Notes under the pieces: model-generated
What the model was told of the DNA's origin: nothing
Databases searched by the model: none
The model's input: only the letters and a program-made list of their open reading frames with translations
Part shown: piece by piece, positions 11,674 through 24,600 of the stretch
Numbering within the stretch: the first letter of the stretch is position 1
Layout of the letters: each line of letters opens with the position of its first letter
NCBI GenBank assembly: GCA_036873755.1
Contig: JAVTVY010018751.1
Location: 17,851-81,850 of the forward strand
Direction of reading: 5' to 3'
DNA length: 64,000 nt
Source: Hanleya hanleyi
Lineage: Eukaryota > Mollusca > Polyplacophora > Lepidopleurida > Hanleyidae
Made by a program: the position numbers and the translations under genes

Positions 11674-12587
11674 TACCCTCATTGTTACCCCATAGATTAA
11701 TAGCACGAGATATTTCAACATCCAATTACTGAGAACCAATGGCAATTGATTTTATAAACAGCCTTTTGGTATCCTTTACCTCCGCGACCCAAGTTGATAG
11801 CCTTCTACAATTCCCAGCACTAGTTCAAATTAAATGTTGCTAATATGAATTTAATTTCATGTGTCAAGAGTTTTAGAACAAAGTTGTTCTGTGGTGTCTT
11901 TAATGATGTTTTAAAGGTACCAAATGATCAAGTCCATGATTACCAGTACTGTCAGTGCACATGACATGTCTACAAAATTTAACTATGTATGTCAAGAGTT
12001 TATGCAGAATTTTTAACTTAGCGATTACTACAGCAAAGGTGTACAACGATTCTGAAAATATACATTACAGTGAGCCTATACAAAGATGAGACTATACAAA
12101 TACCAGAAGATGATGGTACAAAACACAAGTTATTAATTTTCATTCCAGTTTAGGATTCATGATCTAATATTTGTTCTCAACAAGTGTCAATAAATTTGAA
12201 TTGCCAAAATATATAAGTATAATACCTATCATACAATAATATATCGCTGAACTTGATCACTTAATTGATAACTGTGATAACACAGGTACATTACTGACTC
12301 GAGCAGATATTCACAAAACAATATTCTGTAGAAAAATTGTACAGAAGAGTAAAGATTAGTTTCTGATGCATATGTAACTACATCATAGAGAGACCAATCC
12401 ACTCTCAGCATACAAACCATCTTTGTGTATTCCTTCCCATTCATTGTCAGAATGTTTTGGCATCAACATATTCACTAACAGTACCAGACGGACATGTTCG
12501 TCAGCATGATGAGATGCCAGTGTTATTACCATGGTTACAGAACATCAGAGCACGTCAAATTTGCCTTGTCAGATGTCCGGGGTAATG

Positions 12588-12674
12588 TTACCTGGACAGT
12601 GAACGGTCAGCTCCATCTAGGGTTTTGTAGTGCTCAGCTAGAGCATCTCGGAACTCATTGATGAAGTTATATTG
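12588..12674 (-). CDS. CDKN3: CDKN3 exon 7 (C terminus)
   Basis: QYNFINEFRDALAEHY... to SLSR, then TAA. Human KAP ends RSVSR after the equivalent HEFRDKLAAH segment. Acceptor TTTTCCAG. Confidence 0.9.
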   Translation of the reverse strand, partial: QYNFINEFRDALAEHYKTLDGADRSLSR

Positions 12675-15600
12675 CTGGAAAATAGAGGGAAACATAACAA
12701 GGATTAGAGTACTATTAAACAACATGTAAGAATCTTTTGAATTCTTGTTGTATGCTTGTTCTGAATTGGTGCTAACTGTTAAACATAATTCTTTTGTTGA
12801 TGATATATGTTATGGGAATAGTATTATGTTGAATCTGTCTATACCATGATGAGGCAATTGGAATATTTATGTGTATTCCTTTGCAAAATCTCTTATCGGA
12901 TACCAGCCAGTAGGGGTACTATGATATTTGGGGAAAGTCTCAACTTATAATTTTGCCAAGGTGTGAGATTGAGAATATCTACCCAGGGGATTTGAGCCCC
13001 TAAAAATGCAAAAATTCTCTCTTTCAAACAATTTTTCACATTTTTTCATTTATCAGACCATTAACATTTCACCCTGTTAATATATACTTTTAAACCAAGT
13101 CCAAGATTTTTATTTTTTTATTTACAGATTCCTTTTGCTGCAAAATGAGAGTAGTTTTGAATGATGATTGGTTATTTTAGAAATAATTTCAAGAAAATAC
13201 CCAGATGAATGCGATTTCGATATGGACGCGAGAGACAGATACAAGTTTATGCGTCTCATGCCGATGAGTTGATAGGTCTGGTGTATATCAGTGTTTAGTG
13301 TTTACAACTAGCGCTGGAGCACGTTTTCACGACAGTGATCACTCTCCTTAAAGCCAAGAGACTGGCATTTTGATTGTTCCTAGCGCAAGAGGTATGGCGA
13401 AGATATGGGCTCACTGACCTTGACACTCTGTATGGCTCCAGGTCCACGGAGTTCACGCACCTTCTCTATCGCCTCCTTTGATCCCAGCGCCTCGTCCATA
13501 ACCAGCATCAGACAAACAGCAACTACAACACAGGAACAAGCCTTAAATGTATCATGGGAATTGATGCCCCAGCTGAAAATGCTATGTCAGGGAATGGGAA
13601 GATGTGTTAGATGAGGATAGTGTGCCATCCATTGGGATGGCGTGTCAATGGATGGCGTGTGCTAGAGTTGAGAATTCTCCATTGAGAATATGGATAGGAC
13701 TGGTGTGCCAGAGAAGGGGACGGTTGGCTAGGACTGTTATGAGAATGCAAAATGGGTGCAAGAGACCAGAATACTAGTAGACTATCATGGATGGGATGGT
13801 GTGAAGTCCGCAATGGAGGAGATGGTGTGGTAAAAATGGGGATGGGGAAGAGACGGAGATAGAGTGCCAGAAAATGGGATGGTGTGCCAGAGATGGGGAT
13901 GGTGTGCTAGGGATTCGGCTGGCATGGTGTACCAGAGATTGATACGGTGGGCCAAGAAGAGGGATGCATTGTATACTAGATATGAAGATATGTGTCATGT
14001 ATGGAAAATGCATGGTTATTCCAGGGTTTTGGACAGTGTGCCAGGGATGAGGATGGTATTCTATGGAAATGGTGTGGGGATGGTGGTAGAAATGGGAGTG
14101 GTGTGCCATAGATGGGGATGGGTTGCTAGGAATAGAAATGTTAATGATGTGAAAGAGATGGGGATAGTGTTATGAGGATAAAAATTGTGTACAAGAAGCT
14201 GAAATAGATAGTCATGGATGGAGACTCAGAGGTTGTGCCAGATATGGTGATGGTGACAACAAGTGTTCTGAGCCTTCTTGCCTAATATAGCAAACTTTAC
14301 ATGTAGAGGCATACATGTAAATTTTGGTCAAACAAAAACCTTATCATTGGAAAATTACAGAGTCCAAACTGATTATTTGGACAAAAATGAACAAGAGCCC
14401 AAAGGGCTTCAATATACGCCCGTATATCTGGAATTACATTGGTCCAAATTTCAAGGTTGTTTAATCGCCTTGATTCCAATTGGTAGCTAGCAATCCGGAA
14501 AAAGGTCTACAATTTTGTGCTTCTGAGAATGTAACATATCACATCTAAAATTGAATGATAAACTAAAATGAGCTTAACTCTTGGAAACTAGGTGACCTTG
14601 GAGCAAGAACCGAGAGCTCACATATCTCACAATGAAATCGACAATAGTCAAACACAAGAAAATAGTACTTTTCCTGCAAATGGATTTCTTTCAGACGAGA
14701 GAATTTTTCATGAAGGAAGAAAGTGATGAAGTAAACCTTTGTTCTTGAGTTGATAAACGGGTATGAAGTTCATAAAGGACCCCTCTCCACGTTAAACTAG
14801 TAAATGTATGGTTTCTATTTCACAACAGTTTAACTAAATGTAGCTGTTTCAAACATGGGAGACAACTCCACAGGACAAATGCCATATACATGTAGGGGAG
14901 AGAACTCTGAATATTCCAACCTAACACATATAGTCAGCTAAACTGGATTCAATTCTGGGGGACTGTGACCTTGACATTTGACAAATTGATGTATGTCTCC
15001 TCTTCGCCATGCGAGTAAGGTATCTGATACCATTCCATACCTTGAAACTAGAGATATCGCATGGATGAATGGACAGAACGAAACATCGCATTACATGATC
15101 TCGTCTTCGACAGGCATATGAAAATGTGACTTAATGATTTCTTGATTTTGGGGTCACAGTGACCTTGACCTTTGACCTTGACCTAAACTTTGGTGCAGGA
15201 CACATCGTCTTCCGTCAATGTATCAATGGACACAAACAAATCACGATTTTTATGAATTTCATGATTTTGGGGGTCACCGTGACCTTGATATTCGGCCTTG
15301 ACCTACATTTTGGTACGTGACACATCATGTCCCCGTAATGTATCTACTGAGACAAAAAAAAGTACTTTTCAAAAATTTCTTGATTCTGGAGTCACAGTGA
15401 CCTTGACCTAAATTTTGGTACATGACAAACCATCTCCCGTAGTTTCTCAATGGACACAAAAAATCAAGATTTTTAACAATTTCACGATTTTGGGGTCACA
15501 GTGACCTTGACATTTGACCTTGACCTACATTTTAATATGTGACACATTGAGTCCCCCTAATGTATCTACTGACACAAAAAAAATGTTATTTTTAATAATT

Positions 15601-18600
15601 TCCTGATTTTTGGGTCACAATGACCTTTGACCTTCGACCTTGACCTATATTTTGATATGCAACACTTCATTTCCCCCTATTGAATCCACTCACAAAAAAT
15701 TAGAAATTTATGATTTCCTGATTTTTCATTCACACTGACCTTTGACCTCTGACCTCGACCTACATTTGGCATGCAACACATCGTTTCCCCCTAGGGCATC
15801 CACTCGCCAAAAATTAGAACTGTAGATGGAAAACTATCCATGATCAATGATTTCCTGATTTTTAGGCAACAGTGACCTTTGACCTCTGACCTCGACCTGA
15901 ATTTCGGTACGCGACACATCGTCTCCACCTGATGTATCCATTCACAAAAAATTGCAACTGTGGATAGAAAACATCCAGAGATATAGACCGGACACGAACA
16001 CTTCACTGATTTCCTGTTTTTCAGGCCAGTGACCTTTGACCTCTGACCGCGACCTTCATTTCTGTACGCGACACATCGTCTCTCCGTAGGGTATCCACTC
16101 ACCAAAAATTGGAACTGTAAATAGAAAACTGTTCCAGATATAGACCGGACACGGGGGACGGACAGACGGACAGACGGACGGAAACCGCCATCACATAATA
16201 CGTCCGCCTTTTTGGCGGGCGTGTCCGCCTTTTTGGCGGGCGTATAAAAATTTGAAAATCAATTTTCCTATTTCTAAGCTTAAACTTACCTTCACGTACT
16301 TTATTGCTATCGTGTTCTTACGCGATTGCCCTATTGTAATATATTACCACAGAATAAAATAGTCCCTGTACTGCCCCAATGCCCATGCGCGAGTACCCAG
16401 ATCCCACGTGACCGACCACGTCACTTCCCTATTCAACGCAGAGTGAATAACCCATCAGCGGGGAGGCTGGGAGGGCCATCACAGTATGTGAAGGTAAGTT
16501 TAAGCTTAGAAATAGGAAAATTGATTTTCAAATTTTTCATATTTCTTGCGCTGTAAAACTTACCTTCACATACTTTATTGCTAGAATACCATAAAAGGAC
16601 GGAGGGAATGAGTGGTCGGAAACAAAAGGACCCCGAGCATAGGCGAAGGGAAGTACAGGAGTCAGCGATGTAATCAAAGGCCATAAATGTATAATAATGA
16701 CGATATGGCCCTTGATATAATCACCCGGCCTATAATAACCACAGGCCCAGTGAATAAAGCTGACATACACTAGACCCAAAATACCCGCCCCCCCCCCCCC
16801 ACTTTTTTTGAAAATTTGGAGAGAGCAAGATAACTTACCAAATTTAAAAACTGGTAAAATCACTAGGGGTCTAGTGCTTGAAAGACGGGTCTGCAACGGA
16901 CTGGGCAGCCACCAGGGGGCCCAGAGAGTAAATGTCCCGTCGTTGTAGCGTCATATCCCGGAGGTAGTGAGATACAAATGTTATGTTACTCCTCCAGTGG
17001 CAGGCCCTCATGATATCCGACACAGATCTATTGGTCCATAGAGGCCAGGAAGCCGCCAAAGCCCTGACCTCATGAGCGGAGACCTTGGTTAAAGTAGATA
17101 ACTCAGTAGGTATGTCCGAATAGGAAAACCGAATAGTCTTCGAAAGCCAGGAAGATATAGTATTTTTGGAAATCTCCTGCTTCGATGAGGGCCCAAACGG
17201 GATAAATAGACGCACCCGCCCTGCTCTCTGCTGTTCAACACGTGCCAAGTAACAGGAGAGAGCTCTGACGGGGCACATGACTCTGTCATCGTCAACACCT
17301 GCAGACAAGATGTTGGACAGAGCCGGGATGACGAACTCCCTCGGAAGATTGTCGTAGAGAGATTGGTTCTTAGCAACAAACTCCGGGAGAGTAGATAACG
17401 CCACCCAGGTCCACTGAGGGTTATATCTCAAAGACCTAAAGTCCAAGGCATGGATTTCTGATACGCGGGCGGCAAAGGCAATCAGAAATACGGTCTTGTA
17501 AGATAGAAACTTCATCTCACAGGTGCCAATAGGTTCGAAGGGAGGCATAGAAAGGCGCCCAAGAACCAGAGCCAAATCCCATTTAGGAAGCTGCGGCGTC
17601 GGAGAAGGCCTCTCTACCCGAAAGGAACGAAGGAGAGCAGAGAGGTTGACGTCGAGCGATGGGTTGACACCTGTGGTCAGCTGAAGTACCCTAGAAATAG
17701 CGGACCGATAACCGTCGACCGTGGCCGGAACAAGCTGCCTGTCATGGAACAGATGCAAAAGGAAGTCCGCTACCTGTTGAACAGTGGCAGAGGTTGGAAC
17801 GATTCCGCGACTAGAACACCAGGCAGCGAAGATCTTCCACTTGTTCTGGTACACCGCAGTCGTTGATGCTCTGGTGGACCGGACCATCCTTTCGGACGCT
17901 TCGACAGAAAATCCCGCCTTAGCGAGCTGATGCTGGAGCACTTGAACGCGGTCAGATGAAACAGACCGGGGTTCGAGTGGTAAAGGCTGGATCTCGGCTG
18001 ACGAAGCAGGTTCCACCAGAGCGGCAGTAGACGAGGCACGTCTATGAGAAGATCCATCAGGTCTGCAAACCATGGGCGAGTGGGCCACCACGGAGCCACA
18101 AGGTAGACCACACACGGGTGTGCTCGGATCTTCCGGAGGACTTGTGACAAGATTGCTGGCGGCGGGTACGCATACGCAATCATGCCGGATCAGTCCAAAG
18201 ACAGGGCGTCGACTGCCAGTGCTGCTGGATCCGGAACAGGAGACACATAGACCGGCAGTAGATGGTTCCAACGGGTGGCGAACAGATCTACATTCGGCAT
18301 CTCCCATATCCGAAACATCTGGGCTAAGATGTCCTCGTGAAGCTGCCACTCGGTCGAAATTATCTGACTTGGCCTGGATAACGTGTCTGCCAATACATTC
18401 AGATGACCGGGAATGTGACGAGCTTGCACAGAAATTCCGTTGTTCCAACAAAGGTTGAAAAACTTCTGTGCTTGATCCAGAAGCTGGGGGGAGTGGGTCC
18501 CCCCCTGCTTGTTCATGTAGGCCAGAACAGTCGTATTGTCGGTCGCTACTAACAAGCTTTGGTTCGTTAGGTCCGGAAGGAATCTCTGTATGGAGAGGTA

Positions 18601-21600
18601 AACAGTGAGAAACTCCAATACATTGATGTGCAACTTCCTCTGGCTGTCGTTCCACAACCCGGAGATTGACCTCGAACCCAAATGTGCTCCCCATCCTTCC
18701 ATCGATGCATCCGTGAACAGTTGATGGGACGGCTGAAAAGGTAGGAAGGAGACATCTATCATCACGTTCTCCGGCTGCAGCCACCAGCGAAGGAGACGTT
18801 TGACATCCTCTATCACAGGGACAGATGGACAAAGGTGTCTTTTCGACCAAAAGTTGTTGAGGTGCATCATCAACGGCTGAAGATGCAACCGGCCTCGAGG
18901 AGTTACATCCTGAGTAGATGTTAACAGGCCGATAATTGCAGCGAGCACTCCTGTGCGGTGCCGAAATGAACTCCGGCACTGCCACCTGAATTTTCTTCCA
19001 GCGGTCTTTTGGAGGTTTCGCCAGTACCGATAGGGTGTTGTATGAAACTCCGAGGAAGACTCGAGACTGCAATGGCGTCAACTCTGAGAAGTCAAATGAG
19101 AAGTCACAAAAGAATGAGAGGGTGACGTCACACGACGAGGTGCATCATACGGTCGAGCAACAAAAGCCACAGAAGGATATGATGCAAGCCTATATACTGC
19201 AGGGCGAACCGGAAGTGGGGAGTACGCAGGAGCAGTATAATAATCAGCCGACCAGTTAATCATCGAAGGCATACCAGAAGAATGCGATGTAACAGTAACA
19301 TCACGAGTAGTAGCAAGCCTATAGTAGGCATTAGTTGCCGCCAGAGACGGAGCATGCGCAGATGCAGCAGATCCGTAATACAACGATGATACCTGAGGGT
19401 ATGAAGATCCCGTATGGTATGATGTTGATGGTTGCATGTAAGTGTCCGATAAAATCGGACGTGACGTAGACTGATAGTCAATACGAGTAGATGCAGAAGT
19501 AAAGGTAGCTTGCGCTGTAACAGATGCGGCAGTACCATTACTTGACGACAATACCGGTAAGTATGAAGATACTAGCGGGTAAGACGTATGCATGTAACTA
19601 TCCACAGAGGCCGGGATAGACGCAGACCGAGAGGCGGGTCCACGATAATCCAGTCCCGATATAGCAGAACGGGGAGGCGCTGACTTTATCAGATGTACAG
19701 GCGCTCTCGATAAATTCGGCACGTTCAATAGAGAACGGCGATTGTCTGCATAATCACAAACAGGATTAATACCAACGGACGAGTGTTGTGTATTTATGGG
19801 TGCAGCAGTCGTATACCTGTTAGATGGTAACGAATTGCGCTGATTAGTTGTTAAATCATGTGTAAATGACGAATCCTTGACAGGGTCATTAGCCAAAAAC
19901 TCCGAACTTACCAATCTGTAACGAAGACCCGATGTCGGAAGTGACGTCGCAGTTGAAGGGTCCAAGGTAGCCGTCAAGGTGAAGGTCGTCTGATTTTGGA
20001 CAAGACGACCGCCATCTTGGTCCCCCAACCCGGCTGTAACGATAACAGAATTAGCGGGAGGCGGAGACACATTAACAACAACCAGAGAATTTTCATGAGC
20101 CGGATTCGAATTCGTAACGGACATAGCAACCGAGCCCTGTTTCTCCGACTCATTCCCGATAGACTGAGGCGGAGATACAACCAAATTCTCGGCCCCGGTA
20201 AAGCCGGGCGGTGGTAAAACCTCCTCAGCATATGAACCGACAAGATTTCTTGAAACACGTTGTCGGGCCACGTTTCACACTCAGAACATTTGGCATACTG
20301 GTCGCACCAAACCCCCCGGCACGGTGGACAGGCGACGATGCAGAAGACGACGCCATTTTGGTTTTATTAGATTCTCTCCGAAAACTTCCTGATACGTGAT
20401 GAAGACCAGGCCAGTAATCTCACACAGAATCACAGTAAATCCCACGTAATATCCGAGGTAAATATCCAAGGTAAACTCCCAAGGTAAATATCCAGGTAAA
20501 CACGCAGGAATTCCGTGATAATCCAATGGTAGAAGATAACCTTTTTTCAGAGACACAAAGAACATCGACTCTCCACTACGAGTTGTAATGGGAAGAAGGA
20601 AGTGACGTGGTCGGTCACGTGGGATCTGGGTACTCGTGCATGGGCATTGGGGCAGTACAGGGATTTTTTTATTCTGTGGTAATATATTACAATAGGGCAA
20701 TCGCGTAAGAGCACGATAGCAATAAAGTATGTGAAGGTAAATTTTACAGCGCAAGAAATATTAAGACTTCATGTCACAAATAGCACATGCACATCATCAA
20801 ATTAAATGAAACAGGCTTAGTTTAGCAAGTGTCAAAATCATCCAATGAAAACTGGCAGCTTCAGCAAACTTTCCATGTACAGGACCTGATGTACATGTAC
20901 ACATGTACAGGCGTACATATCATTATCACTGACAAACTAGTTAGTCGAAAACCCTCATAATTTGGACAAAAATTAATATTTCATCTCAAAAATAGCACGG
21001 GCATGGAAGTGGAGTGTCAGAGATCAGGATGGTGTGCCAGGAATGTAGGGTTTGGTGAGCCAGGGATTGGGCCGATGTGCCAGAGATGGAAAGGTTGCGT
21101 CAGGGGTGGAGATGCTGTGTCAGGGATGCGACTGGTGATTTCCAAATATGTTGGAAGTAAGCACATTAAAATGCGGATATTACATGGTAAATAAAACATG
21201 CTAATTTGTCTTAAGACTGTCCTGTTCAATGTATACCAGCAGTGTGTATTTACTGGTTTAACAGACTTTAGGTTAGAATTCTCACCTAAACAGGATCGTC
21301 CAAGTCCCCCAAAACAGCTGAAAAGATAAATCCATGAGAAGTGAATTAAAAACCTTTATCTCAATGTCAGGATTTGTAAAACGAACATCACTGATATGAC
21401 TGATATCTCACCTATACAAGATGCCATATATAATACTTACAAACCGTCATATCACACGAAGATATAGCATGATTTTCCACGGTATATATTCATCCATATG
21501 CAAGTTGAATGCAAGTTTTGGGCCAATGAAAATATATTCTGTGAAGCTATGGTCTGGTATTATTGCTAATAGTACCGGTAACCAATTATGATATTTTATG

Positions 21601-24600
21601 TGTAACTTCTGGGTGTATCAACTTCACTGACAATGTTCCAGTCTCAATCTGATTCTGCTTTCAACCTTCAAGACATCGTGATTTTCAGTGATGATCTAAA
21701 CCTGATGAATATAGACATTTTAGGGAATTAGGGAAATGAACGAAATGCTCTGACATCAGGTCTTGCATTTGATTAAAGTCTGCACTCATACTCACTGCAC
21801 AACAGATTTCGTCCCATTCATCATGTTAACCTTGATCTGATCTAGCATCTTCATCAAATTCGACATGGCTGGTACTGTACCATCAGGGAAGCCATAGTGG
21901 TGAACCGTGATATCTGAGCCGGACATCTCCCGTAACAACCACGGGACACGAAACCTAGCCATCTCTCCTTTTGTGCACAAACAGAAGACATCTTTCACTC
22001 CCGTACTTTTCAAACAATCTACAAAAATAAATTACCATGAAGTTTCAACAAAAGGTCTGAAAAGACAACAGAATTTAAGATTCCTGTGGATCTGTGTAAT
22101 GTGGAATTAAAGAAATCTGTGCTGAATTCTTACAATGTCAAAATATTTGTTAACTTGCAATGTTGCAGTTACCATTCACGACTGCTCAGACCGTATTCCT
22201 TCGAAGTCTTATGATCTCATGCATAAATGGTGTAGGTATTTTACAATTTTGATTCACTGGACGACGTGTGGCACAGCACATACTATAGTCCTTGTTGTAT
22301 TTCCCCCTTATCAGAAGATATAATATATATCTGAATGAATTCAATATTCCCTTAATTCTACCCCCGAAAGATCTCGTCTAATTTTAGGGGTTTCTCCTGG
22401 CTTTTCATCTGCAGCTAACATGCGCTGCTCTGAGTTTTGTGATACTGTACTTCAAAGAAATTCAACATGGATGTCAATATGGATTCCTACCAGTACGGGT
22501 CGAGTCACTCCATCCTACATTACACATGTAGTAGAAGATCGTGCTGAGTGGTCATGGGACTATAACTGGAAATGATGTGATTACTTCTGGATCAATCATA
22601 GCGGACATTTTTACTGATACACAAATTGTGTGAGCAGCTAACTGGGTCGTTTACAACTGTATAAGATGATGGTAATATCTGATATCAATTAAGGCCGGAT
22701 ATTAAAACCAAATCAACTGTTTTGTAATACGATACTGTACTAAATCATAGTTTGTTTTAAATACAAGGAGAACTTACCCAAGTCATTTTCCAAACTTCTC
22801 CATGTGTCTTTGAACCGGCACCCTGGCATAAAAAAAAGTGTATCCGTTTGATTAACATTATTACGCAATTAATAAAAAAGTCTGCATTTGAGGCAACCCT
22901 AGCCAGCAAATATTTAGCAATTTAGACATCTTAGTGTGGGCCCTAATTATATATATATATATATTTTTTTAAATTCTTTTTAGTTGAAATTCTTAATTCA
23001 GTGGTATAATGATTCCAGAAGTCATCTGCTCCAAATTATCAACAATTTCTGAGTTATCACATCACGGTAGATGAAAATAAATCTACCTACATGACCTTAC
23101 TTGGCAATGGTTATGGCGTATTCTAACCTACATGTATAACCGATTTTCGAATGTTCCTTTGTAAACATCTTTTTCAAAATAACATGTGCCATAATAAAAA
23201 CATGGGGCTCCGCCGGAGAATCGAGCCCTTTCAGGGTTGCAATTTGTTGAGGGGTGGCAGAACTACACCAACACTGCAGCCAGAGCAATTGCTGAAAATA
23301 ATATATATATATTTACAAATTACAAAAATAACAACAAATATTTTATAAAAACATTGAACAAAAATCACCAAAAAAATATAGGACAAAATTTGTGCCAAAA
23401 AAAAAAAAAAAAAAATGCATTGAAGAAGTGTAGCATGATGTAAGCTCCCAGGATATACGAATGAGTGGGGTCAGACGAGGCTTACTACAGGAGATAGAGG
23501 GTGGGGGTCATGCACAGTGCCACTGGCACCAAAGTAGTGGATTGGTTGAATAAGTATAACATGACATAAGGTCCAGGAATATATGAGGGTGTGGAGTTGG
23601 GCAGGCTTAGTTTAGGAGATAGAGGGTGGGGCTCTGTGCCATGGGGGTGGGGACATGATCCCAAGGGTAGTGGTTGGGTTCAACAAGTGTAGCTAGCATG
23701 ATGTGAGCTCCTGGAATACATGAGGGTAGAGGGTACTCGGGTTAGTTTAGGAGATAGTGGGCAAGGCTCGTTGCCCCGGGGATGAGCACATGCTCCAGGG
23801 TACAGTGGGTGGGTTGATTAAAGCCCCGTTCACATGCACACAATTTACTCACCTGTGTAAAAATACACATGTGTATATTTACACATGTGCAAATATACTT
23901 TTGCACCTGCTATTGACCAGATGCAAATAAACTCAAAGTGCAAATATACATACATGTGTATTTCCGTTCACATGACAAGAAATACACATGTGTATTTTTT
24001 TACATAGGGTGCAAATTTGCATACGTGAGTAAAAGTGTGCATGTGAACTCCCAGAATATACATAGGTATGGGGTCGGTTGAGGCTTAGTTTAAGAGATAT
24101 AGGGTGGGGCTCGATGCCCCGGGGATGTGGACATGCTACCGAGGGTAATGAACAAGTTCAATAAATGTAACGTGATGTAAGCTCCCAGAATATATAAGGT
24201 ATGGGGTCAGATGAGGCTTAGTTTAGAAGGTAGTGGGTGAGACTCAAATCGATCAGTGCCCCAAGGATGTGGACATGCTCCAGAGGGTAACGGGTGTGTT
24301 GAACAAGTCCAGGATGATATAACCTCCCAGAATGTATAAGAGTATGGGGTTGGGCAAGGGTTAGTTTAGGAGATAGAGGGTGGGGCTTGGTGTCCCGGGG
24401 GTGGGGACATCCTCTCGAGGGTAGTGGATGAGTTCTTTCCATTAAGATTGGCATGATGTAAGCTACCAGATTATATGAGGGTATGGTGTCGAGCAAGGCT
24501 TACAGTTTAAGAGACAGATATATGAAAATTCTGTGCCCCGGGGGTGGGGACATACTCCCGAGGGTAGTAGATGGGCTGAATAAGTGTAGCATGGTGTAAA

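Larger units (their letters stand above)
7022..12587. other. Convergent intergenic region between carrier and CDKN3
   Basis: No gene supported. It holds the 3' flank of the carrier, hairpin MITEs (7553-7668, 8566-8636, 11483-11673), the 8822-9255 MITE with its minisatellite, a duplicated flank (10155-10500) and a G-run near 10608-10620. Open frames here are short and lack protein-family signatures. Confidence 0.6.
16244..20757 (-). mobile_element. DIRS-type tyrosine-recombinase retrotransposon, RT core deleted
   Basis: Inverted terminal repeats about 16287-16428 and 20598-20740 match almost base for base in inverted orientation, e.g. CACGTGGGATCTGGGTACTC. The internal complementary region 16484-16583 is complementary on one side to the outer left end (16244-16295) and on the other to the outer right end (about 20715-20757), the arrangement of DIRS1. 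Between them, on the minus strand, are a gag-like frame, the end of an RT domain, RNase H and a tyrosine recombinase. The RT palm is absent. No target duplication is expected for this class. It lies in the CDKN3 intron, same strand as the gene. Confidence 0.9.
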
